Assembly: GCA_048013815.1 (NCBI GenBank)
Contig: CM106585.1
Location: 13,578,001 to 13,642,000 of the forward strand
Length of the DNA: 64,000 bases
Source of the DNA: Setoptus koraiensis
Lineage: Eukaryota > Arthropoda
Reading direction: 5' to 3'
Shown here piece by piece: positions 20,570-30,710 of the stretch. The notes beneath the pieces are model-generated. The model was not told where the DNA came from. It saw only the letters and a program-made list of their open reading frames with translations, and did no database searches. The stretch's first letter is position 1. Every line of letters starts with the position of its first letter. The position numbers and the translations under genes are program-made.

Positions 20570-20575
20570 AATAAA
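20570..20575 (+). terminator. AATAAA polyadenylation signal for the DUF829 gene
   Basis: Canonical hexamer 59 bases past the stop codon and 55 bases before the end of the convergent EMC3 gene. Confidence 0.5.
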
Positions 20576-20629
20576 GAGAAATCAATACACTCTAAATCAA
20601 TAGACCTAATATTGCCATTTAATTATAGA

Positions 20630-21410
20630 CTAGGATAAAGCCCAGTGATGTTCACAGATTTCTAGCATCTCCCATTCCGCCTTGAATGCTGGTTTTGGGT
20701 CGGCAGGCATTGAGAGAGCTGCACCAGATACTTGTTCTTGCATACCTTTGGTGGTATCGGCTGAGTTATTCTCACCAAGGACTAAATTATAGACTCCGCG
20801 TAGACCGAACACATTCAAGAAATACCATGAGACAGAGCTGACCCAGCTAGAGTTGAGGGATGCTAACTCTATGCCTCTTTGGAGCATAGGTTTAAATCTC
20901 AGAGTCAATGGAAATGGGACTCGGGTTGTCACAAAGCCTTGAAATGTCCAATTGATCCATCCACCGAGCAAAAGTGTGGGTAACATAGTGGTCAATTGGC
21001 CTTTGAACATCTCTGTCATCATGCTTGGATCGGTTATAGGATTCGGTTGGACAGATGGCCGATTCTTTGCCACAGTCAAGTATCCGTTTGGATTGTTGAA
21101 GAAATGCCTTCGCATTAGGTATGACTGAAAGAGGGTAAAAAAAATTAGTATCTTATGTTTGCTTCGCAAAGGTATTTGCGTATATCTTCTGACTTACGTT
21201 TTTTGGTAAATATTTTCCATTCTCACGAACAAGCCTTGCTCTTATCAGGGCCTGACTATCTTGAATTTGTTGTACTTCAACTTTCTTAGTCGATGCCAAT
21301 AATACGTTGACATAATTTCTTAGGAATCCTATCAAGAAGGTGATCAATACAATGGGCAAAAAAACCCACACCCTAATATCTGGGTCTATAAGAAGATCCG
21401 ATGTCGTCAT
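20630..21410 (-). CDS. EMC3: EMC3, ER membrane protein complex subunit 3
   Basis: EMC3 (TMEM111) is a core Oxa1-superfamily subunit of the ER membrane complex that inserts tail-anchored and multipass proteins. Two exons, 21410-21198 and 21124-20630, join in phase 0 across a 73 bp intron, giving 235 residues; human EMC3 has 261. The N-terminus reads [21 protein letters not shown], with the Asp-rich start and first membrane helix, then a cytosolic Arg/Lys stretch. [19 protein letters not shown], a membrane segment containing [11 protein letters not shown], and [38 protein letters not shown] follow as in other EMC3 proteins. The tail is a little short. The gene fires away from ALG6 across a foldback-bearing interval. 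Confidence 0.93.
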
Positions 21411-22365
21411 GATGGCTCAGATCCTGATTGGGTGACAGCCTTCAATAGAAATGGGAGTCCAACTAGGAATTTGACAGTTATCCAATTGGACAGTTACTCG
21501 ATACAAGCAGGCCCCTAAAGAATGATTGAACAAATAAATCTTCTGCTGAAATGCAGCGGCGCATATTTTGAAATCCGAAAGATCTGTAGTGATCGGGGGA
21601 GAGCCGTCTCCCTCTCCCCCTCCCGCTGTGTATAGAGGGGAGAGGGAGAAAAAATCTCCCCCTCCCGCTGTCAAGAGAGGGAAGAGGGAGTCTCCCCCTC
21701 CCGTCTCCCGCTTTGGGAGGGGGAGAGGGAATCTCCCTCTCCCGCTCGGGGAGACGGGAGAGGGAATCTCCCGGGGAGAAATCCGTCTCCCGGGGAGAGC
21801 CCGGGGAGACGATCTCGTCAGCATGGCACTCGCCACGACAACTCACTGGTTTTTTTGGCAAAATATCAGTGTCCACTGTTAATTGTCCTCGTCAATTGCT
21901 GAATATGGGTGAAACTAGTGAGCCTGTTGCAGTGTCTGAAGGAGAAATCGTCTCCCCGGGCTCTCCCCGGGAGACGGATTTCTCCCCGGGAGATGCCCTC
22001 TCTCATCTCCCCGAGCGGGAGAGGGAGAGTGAGATGCCCTCTCCCGTCTCCCCGAGCGGGAGAGGGAGGGGGAGATGCCCTCTCCCCTTCCCCGAGTTTG
22101 AAACGGGAGGGGGAGATTTTTTCTCCCTCTCCCAAAAATTTGAACGGGACGGGAGAGGGGAACCTCCCATTTGGGAGACGCTCTCCCGCTCTCCCCCGAT
22201 CACTAAAGATCTGAATTTCAAATTTCGTGCTTACGCACGCTCAGTGGAAAAATGTTCGCATGATTGCCGAATCTTGCATTACCATTATCCAAGTCCATCT
22301 CTTTCAGTTCAGTTGATACTCATTGGTTAGGATATTTTCTCGAACAACACATAGCAGTTACCATT
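21411..22365. promoter_or_regulatory. Divergent EMC3 / ALG6 promoter interval
   Basis: The 955 bp between the two ATG codons must carry both promoters, yet about 650 bp of it is the GC-rich foldback listed next. The AT-rich flanks (21411-21566 and 22224-22365) are the only ordinary sequence. Several 70-205 codon frames cross the foldback on both strands; all are Pro/Ser/Arg-rich by-products of its purine/pyrimidine strand bias. Confidence 0.55.
21567..22223. mobile_element. Long GC-rich foldback (inverted-repeat) element
   Basis: The ends are mutually inverted: TTGAAATCC..AGATCTGTAGTGATCGGGGGAGAG at about 21568-21605 mirrors 22188-22223 with a few differences. Between them the arms consist of many variants of CTCCC/GGGAGA blocks. 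The inner portion, 21768-21813, is an exact 46-bp reverse complement of 21947-21992. Similarity decays towards a centre near 21880. No frame resembles a transposase. This fits a non-autonomous foldback or MITE-type DNA element, but no clear target-site duplication is seen at the ends, so element status is inferred. Confidence 0.6.
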
Positions 22366-23889
22366 ATGGCTAAACCAGAGTCCAATATGATTGGTATTAT
22401 CGGTATATCCATACTAGTTCGTTGGTTAGTTGGTAGATTTCCACATTCTGGAGAGAACGTGCCCCCTTTGTATGGCGATTATGAAGCTCAGCGCCATTGG
22501 ATGGAGATAACCACAAACCTAGATCCGAGCGAATGGTACAAAAATTCCACTCTCAACGATCTCTCATATTGGGGCCTTGACTATCCTCCTCTCAGCGCCT
22601 ATCATATGCTACTCAATGGTGCTGTGTCAAATTTATTGAATCCCTCTTGGATAGAGCTAGAAACTTCTAAAGGAGAAGAAAGTTATGAACATAAAATTTT
22701 CATGCGTGCAACCGTTCTTTTGTCGGACATATTAGTTTACATGACAGCCATAATATACTATTTCAAGCATATCAGACCTGTTGATTTCAATTATTCGACC
22801 AAAGAAACACACAAGAACAAATCGATATTCATTCTATTTGCGTTGATTTACCCAGCTCAAATACTCATTGATCATGGACATTTTCAATACAATTGTGTCT
22901 TTATGGGACTAACGGTGTGGTCAGTGATTTTACTCATGCAAGGTCGTCAACTGTCAGCAGCCCTAGTTTTTTCTCTGGCTCTTAACTACAAACAGATGGC
23001 TCTTTATTATGCGTTGCCATTCTTTTGGTTTCTATTCAGTAAGAACATAAGATCACCAAGCATAGTCAAAGGTCTAATCAATATAATATTACTCGGGATG
23101 ACAGTCACTCTAACATTTGCTATATGCTGGACACCGTTCTTGACCGACTTCCAGACTGCTTCTGATGTTTTGAATAGACTCTTTCCGTTCAACCGAGGCC
23201 TTTTTGAGGACAAAGTAGCTAATATCTGGTGCTGTCTATCAGTGGTAGTCAAACTAAAACAAATCTACAACACAGATTTTCTGTTAAAATTGAGTACTGG
23301 TCTAACTCTACTAGGAACACTACCCAGCGGCCTACATTTACTTTGGAGACCAAGCTTACAGTCTTTTAGATATGCCCTTATCAACTCTTCGCTGGTATTC
23401 TTTCTCACTTCATTCCAAGTACACGAGAAGACCATATTAGTGCCCGCCTTGCCAATTCTATTGTTGTTCCGTGAGCATCCCCTTGTTGTGAATTGGTTTT
23501 TAATTGTCTCTACTTTCAGTTTACAACCTTTACTTATTAAGGATAAGCTCATGAATCCGTACTTTGTTCTACTCATCATCTACCTGCTGCAATCGATAGA
23601 TGTTTTCCGAACGGATATTTACCTGTCATCTCCAAGAAAATCATATAAGTTTGCGGCAACATTGTTTAGAATAAGCCACTTTGTTTCAATTCTTGGTTGC
23701 CTTGTATTGAGTGTTTTATCGTTGGTAATGGAGCCACCAAAGAGATACCCAGACATTCATGCAGTTATCAATGCGATCTACTGTTGTGTCCACTTTATAT
23801 TTTTCCTTGGTTTCTTCACTTACCAACAATTTAAATGTCAGACGGACACAATAGTTGGCACGGTTGGGATAAGAAAAAAGAATGATTGA
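22366..23889 (+). CDS. ALG6: ALG6, dolichyl-P-Glc:Man9GlcNAc2-PP-dolichol alpha-1,3-glucosyltransferase
   Basis: ALG6 adds the first glucose to the lipid-linked oligosaccharide for N-glycosylation in the ER lumen. The intronless frame gives 507 residues from MAKPESNM, matching the family length; an in-frame ATG at 22264 would add 34 residues with no family counterpart, so the inner start is preferred. Motifs HSGENVPPLYGDYEAQRHWMEIT, WGLDYPPLSAYH (with the luminal catalytic Asp region), KIFMRATVLLSD, LIDHGHFQYN and LALNYKQMALYYALPF are shared with human ALG6 in order. The remainder is a series of hydrophobic helices typical of GT-C enzymes; the luminal loop EKTILVPALPILL is also characteristic. 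Identification is firm. Confidence 0.93.
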   Translation: MAKPESNMIGIIGISILVRWLVGRFPHSGENVPPLYGDYEAQRHWMEITTNLDPSEWYKNSTLNDLSYWGLDYPPLSAYHMLLNGAVSNLLNPSWIELETSKGEESYEHKIFMRATVLLSDILVYMTAIIYYFKHIRPVDFNYSTKETHKNKSIFILFALIYPAQILIDHGHFQYNCVFMGLTVWSVILLMQGRQLSAALVFSLALNYKQMALYYALPFFWFLFSKNIRSPSIVKGLINIILLGMTVTLTFAICWTPFLTDFQTASDVLNRLFPFNRGLFEDKVANIWCCLSVVVKLKQIYNTDFLLKLSTGLTLLGTLPSGLHLLWRPSLQSFRYALINSSLVFFLTSFQVHEKTILVPALPILLLFREHPLVVNWFLIVSTFSLQPLLIKDKLMNPYFVLLIIYLLQSIDVFRTDIYLSSPRKSYKFAATLFRISHFVSILGCLVLSVLSLVMEPPKRYPDIHAVINAIYCCVHFIFFLGFFTYQQFKCQTDTIVGTVGIRKKND

Positions 23890-24422
23890 CCAGATGCTAT
23901 AACTTTGTAGAGTTTAATTATTTATTTGTGAAACGCTTTATTTAAAAAAGAAATTCCCCTGTAAATTGTTCATATCGTCTTATTCTAGAAGTCGTCAAGT
24001 CAACTTATTGAAAAAAGACCTGGGTTTCCTGAGAAGGTTACCAAACAAGGTGTGCCCAATATTTGCTTCTCTCCACAAGATTAGAGCAAGAGAAACTTGA
24101 TATGAAAACAAAACTTGCGATCTTGATGAAAGAATATTACTAGTAACTAGTGATGCCAAATGATCGCATCCGATTGTTTAATGTGATGCTGTCATAAGCA
24201 TGTGGACTGCAACAAGCCCATAAACTTGTTTCGCTGCCAGATCTGCCTAATCATCATGGAATCAGCTGACTTACGAACTGCCGAACCATGGCTTCATCTA
24301 CACAAGATCTTCTCTACGACCACGATGAACACCTTTGTTGAAATACAAAGATCGTGAGGATTCGTGGATACATTGTTTCTAATTATTAATCCACCGAGAT
24401 ACATGGTAAACAAAAACTCAAC
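23890..24422. other. Intergenic, ALG6 to calumenin
   Basis: 533 bp of AT-rich sequence without a supported feature. The two genes run in the same direction, so the calumenin promoter should be here. Confidence 0.5.
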
Positions 24423-25430
24423 ATGTTTTCTCCTCATATCCAATCGGATCTGCTAATTCTAATATTATGTTCGTGCTATTTTGTCGAGTGTAATCAAAGA
24501 TTTATGAGTAGTCATGGAAAATTCCACGACGACGATCACCACGAGGGTCAAATACCACCGCCAACGCATGACAGTTTAACACCGGACAAGTCTGATATTC
24601 AACAAGCCTTGAGAGATGCATTCACTGACGGACTGGACGCGGATCACGATGGCAGAGTTAGTGATACGGAGCTGAATATGTGGCTTGGAAAGTTGCACCT
24701 CAAAGTACTTGAGGCCGATATTGAGAAACAATGGAGATTTTACGATCCTATGGAACAGGACGTTCATTCATGGGAAGGTTACTTACCTGAGAAAAAACAA
24801 GTACTTAGCTGGGATAGCTTTTTCAATTTAACTTATCCTGAATTGGTCGGTATCCATTTGAGTGACATAGACAAAGGTGATAAACACTTACAGGAACTGA
24901 AGATGTTGGCCACTAGGTCTGAGGGTAGATGGAGAAACGCCGATGAGAATGGAGATACGCTACTCACAAAGGATGAATTTAGGCTTATGATACATCCAGA
25001 GGAGGGAAACGATCGCACCAAAGAACTATTCTTGAACGAGGCCATCGAGGATATGGACCTCGACAAGAACAAGAACGTTAGCTTGGACGAGTTCATCGGG
25101 CATATCAAAACAATCGCGGCTGAGGATACAAAGACTAGCGAATGGATTGAGGGACAGAAGAACAATTTCAACAACTATTTGGACAAGAACAAAGACTCTG
25201 TTCTTGACCAAGCAGAGCTTAAAAATTGGCTTGTGCCAGAACCCGATGAGCGCCATCTTATGGAGGTACAACGTCTCTTTGCAGTAGGCGACACTAATGA
25301 GGATAAATTCCTATCGAAGGATGAAATACTTGAAAATTTTGATCAATTTGCTGCTATACTACCGCCGGAGTACTGGACCAGATACAACGATCATACGACA
25401 GTATCTTACTCATCCTACGACGAATTGTGA
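24423..25430 (+). CDS. CREC-family calcium-binding protein (calumenin/reticulocalbin)
   Basis: CREC proteins are low-affinity calcium-binding chaperone-like proteins of the secretory pathway. The intronless frame codes for 335 residues, close to the 315-330 usual for the family. Residues 1-22 form a signal peptide (LLILILCSCYFVEC). EF-hand loops are DADHDGRVSDTE, NADENGDTLLTKDE, DLDKNKNVSLDE, DKNKDSVLDQAE and DTNEDKFLSKDE. The second of the usual six (around DPMEQDVHSWEG) is degenerate. The protein ends YDEL, an HDEL/KDEL-type ER retrieval signal. Calumenin usually ends HDEF and reticulocalbin HDEL, so the subfamily is left open. An AATAAA lies at 25545-25550. Confidence 0.9.
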   Translation: MFSPHIQSDLLILILCSCYFVECNQRFMSSHGKFHDDDHHEGQIPPPTHDSLTPDKSDIQQALRDAFTDGLDADHDGRVSDTELNMWLGKLHLKVLEADIEKQWRFYDPMEQDVHSWEGYLPEKKQVLSWDSFFNLTYPELVGIHLSDIDKGDKHLQELKMLATRSEGRWRNADENGDTLLTKDEFRLMIHPEEGNDRTKELFLNEAIEDMDLDKNKNVSLDEFIGHIKTIAAEDTKTSEWIEGQKNNFNNYLDKNKDSVLDQAELKNWLVPEPDERHLMEVQRLFAVGDTNEDKFLSKDEILENFDQFAAILPPEYWTRYNDHTTVSYSSYDEL

Positions 25431-26083
25431 TTGACTTGAAGAATCTTATTATTCCACTACTTTTCTTACTAGATATAGACTTATAGGCTACTTCCGGACA
25501 TCTCAGAAAATGAAGATTATCATCTCACAGAACTACACTTGATGAATAAAATAGCTGAAGATAGATACAGCTATATTTCGCGGGGACATTCGTCATGCTT
25601 CTCGTTAGATCTCATTAAACTTATTTTGTCAAGATAGTTGAACCCAACTTTTGATTTATGGCGAATATTGTCGATAGGTTGCTCGATTCATTTCCTTCAT
25701 ACTTATTTGACATGTGTCTAACAGGGTAAATAGTCAGCTACAACAGAACAGTCCGTTTAGTTGAGGACGTATGCAAAAGGTCCAGACATACAATTAGTGG
25801 ACTATCCATAATCCGATTCAAATGATAATACATAGGACATGAGAGGATCAATCGTGCTTTATATTTTTGTACATTAGTTTTGTTTTTTTTTTGTTTTTTG
25901 TTTTGATTGATCTTGAAGACATCGTTGGTTGTTAATGATGATTGTTAATTTTCCTGATGACGTTGTATCTGATTTAAAACAGAGTTGTGATCAGCTTGAT
26001 ATGATTCCTGAATCACCGTAACTTGATTATGAGGGTTGCATGTGTCGTGGGGATTGAGCTCAAACATAAAATTACACATTGAT
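25431..26083. other. Convergent intergenic region, calumenin / GPCPD1
   Basis: It contains the calumenin polyadenylation signal at 25545-25550 and a T-rich run near 25860-25905. Otherwise nothing is recognised. Confidence 0.5.
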
Positions 26084-27727
26084 TTAATCCTTTGGTTTGA
26101 TTAAATCTATTTTGTCGTATATCAAGCCATTGAGACCTATCCGTTTGAGCTCTTTGATAACTTGAGGGGAGTTGATGTCGTTACCCCATGAGTAAACCAA
26201 AAGATCTCTGTCCTTGGCATATCTTACCAGATATTGATTGATATTATCGGACCGAGGGTTGATACCAGCCAAATCAAAAGCCTGGGCAAAGTGGATACCA
26301 TTCTTTACCGTTTTTGTTCTGGGATCGTTGTAACGCAAACTGTCACCAGTGGTCAAGAATAGGACAGGGAAGCTATTTTGCTTCAATCGCAACATAATCG
26401 CTATATCAGCATCAAATGTGGATAAAATTATGCGCCGAGAGTTGTGATGATTCATGATACAACTAAGAATCTTGTCAACGAAATCGTTCACCTCTCTGGT
26501 CCTATTTGCCTGCCATTTACCATTGTCCAATAATTGCGGCCATTTGATTTCGATGTTCATACAACAAGATGGCTCCACATAGTCTAAAACATCAGCCAGA
26601 GTGGGAAAAGGTCTGTTCATTTTCGGTTGTCCTGGTATTTGAAGAGTGTAATGTTCACCACCCTCCTGATGTAAAGCAAGAACTTTGAACTGCTGCAACT
26701 GCTCAACAGTAAATTCATCAACTTGCACTCTAGATCCGTCAATATCGAAATTGGTATCTAGTGCTGCTGGAGCTAGAGGCATATCAAAATCGTGATAAAC
26801 AACAGGTACTCCATCATTGGATACAAAAACGTCCAACTCCACCATGTCGGCTCCATGCCTGGCAGCATAATTAAATGAAGCTATGGTGTTCTCAACGATT
26901 CCATCGGACAAATCGGCTCTTCTTCCAACACCCAATCCCCTGTGGCCCGCGTCGAGTTGTTTTGACAGTAGCCATTCAGGCAGTGGGGATTTTTGACCAT
27001 AGCCGATAGGGTCTGTGACAACCAGATAATCAGTTTGAAAAGTTCCAATCGGGACTGATTTAGATGTGCCGATGATACGAGCCTTCTGAGTTCCCTGGGT
27101 GGAATTTTTGGGATCAATGTGGAGATAGGCAGTTCCAATTATCTTTGGTTCGCGATCCATGTGGTTACTGACGCTCAAATCAACAGCAATGACTCCCACT
27201 CTTGAACTATCCATGGGTGAAGTCATGAAAGTAGAGAAATCTCGCTTGTTAAAAGTCTGACCGAAAGAGCTTTGCTTGTGAAACCTGCTATGATCGGTTT
27301 CCCTGGGTGGTTGTTCCAGTATGAAAACTTTCATGTTGTCCTCGTCAGTTTTGTTATGCTCTTCGTGATTGTTAGCCATCCTGAATTTGTAACGAATAAT
27401 GGGATAGCCGTCATCATAGGAGTTGCCACTTCTTGAGGTAGCATTGATTTCCTTGCTGAAACTGTCATCGTCTAAATCACTTCGACTGCTACAACTATCC
27501 GCGCTGCTAATGGTGCTCAAACTATTGATGCTGCTACTCAGAGATGAATGATAAGCTGCTTTCTTGAGTAGAAACTCCTCTTCCAAAGTAGATTTGCCAA
27601 GCTTGATATCCTTCAATTGATCTGGCCACAATTTAATAGCTTGCTGGCCGTGTATCTTGAATATGGCCAAATATGTAAGTGACTGTTTCTTGGACCCCCC
27701 ATTACGACACTCGCTGCTGCTGTTGAC
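26084..27727 (-). CDS. GPCPD1: GPCPD1-like glycerophosphocholine phosphodiesterase
   Basis: GPCPD1 (GDE5) hydrolyses glycerophosphocholine to glycerol-3-phosphate and choline in the cytosol. The frame from the first ATG (MVNSSSECR) gives 547 residues. The GDPD barrel starts near residue 258 and runs to the end: AGHRGLGVGR, ENTIASFNYAARHGADMVELDVFVSND, VPVVYHDF, MNIEIKWP, RIILSTFDADIAIMLR, FPVLFLTTGDS and LNGLIYDKID, each with a direct counterpart in human GPCPD1. The preceding IIGTAYLHID and VPIGTFQTDYLVVTDP also match its middle region. Human GPCPD1 begins with a CBM20 starch-binding domain; the 110 residues before the middle region here are Ser-rich and do not show it. Upstream exons could carry it, but none was recognised in the 2.9 kb before Maf. 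Confidence 0.87.
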   Translation of the reverse strand, partial: VNSSSECRNGGSKKQSLTYLAIFKIHGQQAIKLWPDQLKDIKLGKSTLEEEFLLKKAAYHSSLSSSINSLSTISSADSCSSRSDLDDDSFSKEINATSRSGNSYDDGYPIIRYKFRMANNHEEHNKTDEDNMKVFILEQPPRETDHSRFHKQSSFGQTFNKRDFSTFMTSPMDSSRVGVIAVDLSVSNHMDREPKIIGTAYLHIDPKNSTQGTQKARIIGTSKSVPIGTFQTDYLVVTDPIGYGQKSPLPEWLLSKQLDAGHRGLGVGRRADLSDGIVENTIASFNYAARHGADMVELDVFVSNDGVPVVYHDFDMPLAPAALDTNFDIDGSRVQVDEFTVEQLQQFKVLALHQEGGEHYTLQIPGQPKMNRPFPTLADVLDYVEPSCCMNIEIKWPQLLDNGKWQANRTREVNDFVDKILSCIMNHHNSRRIILSTFDADIAIMLRLKQNSFPVLFLTTGDSLRYNDPRTKTVKNGIHFAQAFDLAGINPRSDNINQYLVRYAKDRDLLVYSWGNDINSPQVIKELKRIGLNGLIYDKIDLIKPKD

Positions 27728-29787
27728 CATTTTGCTAATTTTCTTTGACGTTTTGTCCAAAATGGGAATCCAAATTCAACTTGTAGATATTGTCAGTGCT
27801 GAATAATCAATAAGTGCTGATGGTGCTGTGTAGGTGTGTAACTTGGCTCAGGTTAGGAATGGATGCCCAGGTGTTTTTGGATAGTAATAAATGGGCGCTA
27901 GTGTTTGTGAAGTTCTCAAATAGAATAGATTTCCAGAATTAGAGGGATGGGATCTGTGGGTATAGTGGGTTCTTGGGGGACTGTCTCTGGTGTTGGTGGT
28001 TGCTTGTTAAATGGCTCAAGTAAATATTATCCTGACGTTTCTTAAGACTTAACCTAGAAACTTGATTGTATCGCTAGATGATATTCTCGAATTGGTTATA
28101 GCTTTGATTATTACTAATCAAAGTATGCATGATTAGATTATTATTATTATTTGTCGCTTGTCTATTGGTGAGTTTAATTTCCATAATTTGACTTTAGAGG
28201 GAATTTTTAATTTATAATCTTTTGGTTTACTTGTGTTGATTATGATTTATACTTTTAATGGTGGTAGCTATTAATGATGTTGAGATATTTATACGAGCTT
28301 ACAAGGTGACTTTCTTACAATCCAAGTTGAGAGTCTCTCTATATCTATCTTATCTGTATATATCTCTGTCTATGTACATGTGTGTATTATTATTATTATT
28401 ATTATGGCCTACGACCAAAAATACTATGGGCACAAGCAGCAGTAGTAATGATAACGATAATGGCAAGATTATAATCAGGGTTGATTGATGTAAAGTAGTA
28501 GTAGTTGATGACGAGACTAGAGACGAGACGTATACGTGTGCGACAATGATTGTATCGTGAAGGCCCTGGCAAGGCTGTAGCATAGTAACCAAAGTAGATA
28601 GGCTCTTCTCCACCAATTCAGTGCTGCTGTCTATAGGCTCGGTAGCGTAGAGAAGCGTATGAGATAGGACCTATTAACCGATACATTTGACTCGCGCGAA
28701 GTTCAAAAGATAATAAACAAAATTCGGCGCGCGGATATTTCATCATCAGTATGCGTAGTGGTCTAGACAAATATTATTGTTATTATGTATTTCGACAGAA
28801 ACAACGATAATAATCGAAAACATCATCATCATCATCGTGTCATATCGGCCCTCGTGTGCATACCGCATAGATTGTCATTTGCGTTGCACATTTCATTTCG
28901 GCCATCGAGATCCACAATCAACTAGTCGGCCGGCCGGCCGACCAGCCAGATAGACACGATACTCTTCAGGGTGATCTAGTGGTTGTTGTTGTAGTTGTTG
29001 TTGTTGTTGTTTTAGATGGCGCTGTTATCGTCTAGAATCTAGATGTAGTCAATAAACTTGATTGTGTCCCCAGAATGATACCACGGGTACCACCCAGATA
29101 CATATTTTGCCGCCAGTTACAATAGGCCGGTTGTGGGTGGAATTCTGCCGATTGATTGTATCAGATGTTTCTTTTCGACAAAGGACGCGAGATAAAACAG
29201 TTCGCCAGTTGTGGTGGTGGCGGTTGTTGTTGTTTTTCACATGCCCATGTCACGATGAAAATGGAATGCCGATAAGATTATCGTAATAGAAGTAATCGAC
29301 TAGTGTCGCTTAGATAACATAGATGCTGATAATTGATAATTACAAGTATAGACACTTGATCGTTCTCATTGCTGTTGTCTAGGGCTCATTCGACAATCAT
29401 ACAACAACAACCATAAAAGTATCATTGACGATCTATGAACAAATAAATAACACCCGTCGATCTTTATTTTCAGGCAAGATTAGATTACATGCACTTGTCT
29501 TGTTTATAATTTTTGTATGTAGATCATTCGTTTTGTTGTTGTCGTTATTTGGTGTTTGTGTTCGTTTTCGTGCAATACACAAAAACAATCTGGTAAATAT
29601 ACAAACAATGGAGTGTGCAAAACAACTTCTTCCTTTAGTTTAATTAGAATCATCCAATGATGATAACTAGCGACAGCTACAAAGCTATCTAGTTATATCT
29701 TGCAAGATTCACGAATTGATTTGATTCCCCCCATAACTCATACTCAAATACCTTCCGATACATTTGCAATGCCCAACAATACCATGA

Positions 29788-29818
29788 TGGCGATGGCGAT
29801 GGCGATGGTGATGGCGAG
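29788..29818. repeat. GGCGAT hexanucleotide microsatellite
   Basis: About five copies of GGCGAT with one G/T change, in non-coding DNA upstream of Maf. Confidence 0.8.
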
Positions 29819-30044
29819 ATATGAGAAAAAGAACTAGACAATTGGGTGCCTTATCAATGCGCAATCAACAATGCCACAAAGCTTCATCAAAGTGTTAGTT
29901 ATTCCAATCAATTATTCTTAGTAAGCCATTCGTGCTAATTTGATTTGGATCTTCTTATACACAGTGGCAAAGTGAGAAAGCATCGAGTATAGAGGAAGTA
30001 ATGTAATTGTCTATTTCACAAATCTACATTGTTCATATCATTAA

Positions 30045-30300
30045 TTGGCGGTGAATCTTTTAATGATATCAACCACACCCTTCAAAGGAATAAGCGATCT
30101 CTTTACCATCCTATCTTTACTCACCTATTGGCTGTCACTTTATATAGAGAGTCTTTCTGTTTCGAGCAGATCCGCATTGCTCGCCTGCCTTTATTTGGCG
30201 GTGACTCTTTTTATCAATCCTATTTTTGTTATGTCGCTCTGCATTGGATGACAGTATGAGATGATTTACCCTATCCTTACTCACCTATTGGAGCGTCTTC
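30045..30300. repeat. Diverged direct duplication, period about 150-160 bp
   Basis: TTGGCGGTGA(A/C)TCTTTT occurs at 30045 and 30195. CCTATC(T/C)TTACTCACCTATTGG occurs at 30110 and 30270. The two pairs keep the same order and nearly the same spacing, which fits an old tandem duplication. A further shared string, GGATGACAGTATGA, recurs near 30246 and 30397. Confidence 0.6.
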
Positions 30301-30710
30301 CTAATCATCCGAGTACACATGACCAACAACTTACTCAATTACTACTTGTAGTGACTTCTGTTTAGTTGGTATCGGAATAAGATCGCTTAACAAAGGGATG
30401 ACAGTATGAACATAATGCATAAGCTCCAACCCCTAATGCGGATATGTCTTTTTGCTGTTCACATGATGTTTGAGGCCAGAACAACTTGTGATCTGTCTGT
30501 CTGTTTGTCTGTCTCTGTCTCTCTCTACATATTTCTCAATCGCTACATAATCTGTAACTGTTGCCACTATACTATTGATGGATAATAATCTTGATATTCG
30601 ATATAAATATACAATGTATAGTTATATCGGTACTAATTGATGAAACAAAGTGGCTGAGAATGCGGTAGTTAGTTGATGTGAACAATCATCATTATCATAT
30701 AATTGTGACA

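Larger units (their letters stand above)
27728..30710. other. 3.0 kb divergent intergenic region, GPCPD1 / Maf
   Basis: No gene could be supported. It contains (TTA)n near 28386-28408, (GTT)n near 28982-29012, a GGCC-rich palindromic run near 28927-28943, a GATGGC repeat near 29788-29818, and the diverged direct duplication listed separately. The interval is likely regulatory for Maf. Confidence 0.45.

Noticed and set aside
21417-22330. ORFs of 70-205 codons crossing the foldback
   Set aside because: The same Pro/Ser/Arg/Glu pattern is open in nearly every frame because of the CTCCC/GGGAGA repeats; not real proteins.
22264-22365. 34-residue extension of ALG6
   Set aside because: No family member has it, and the inner ATG aligns with the usual start.
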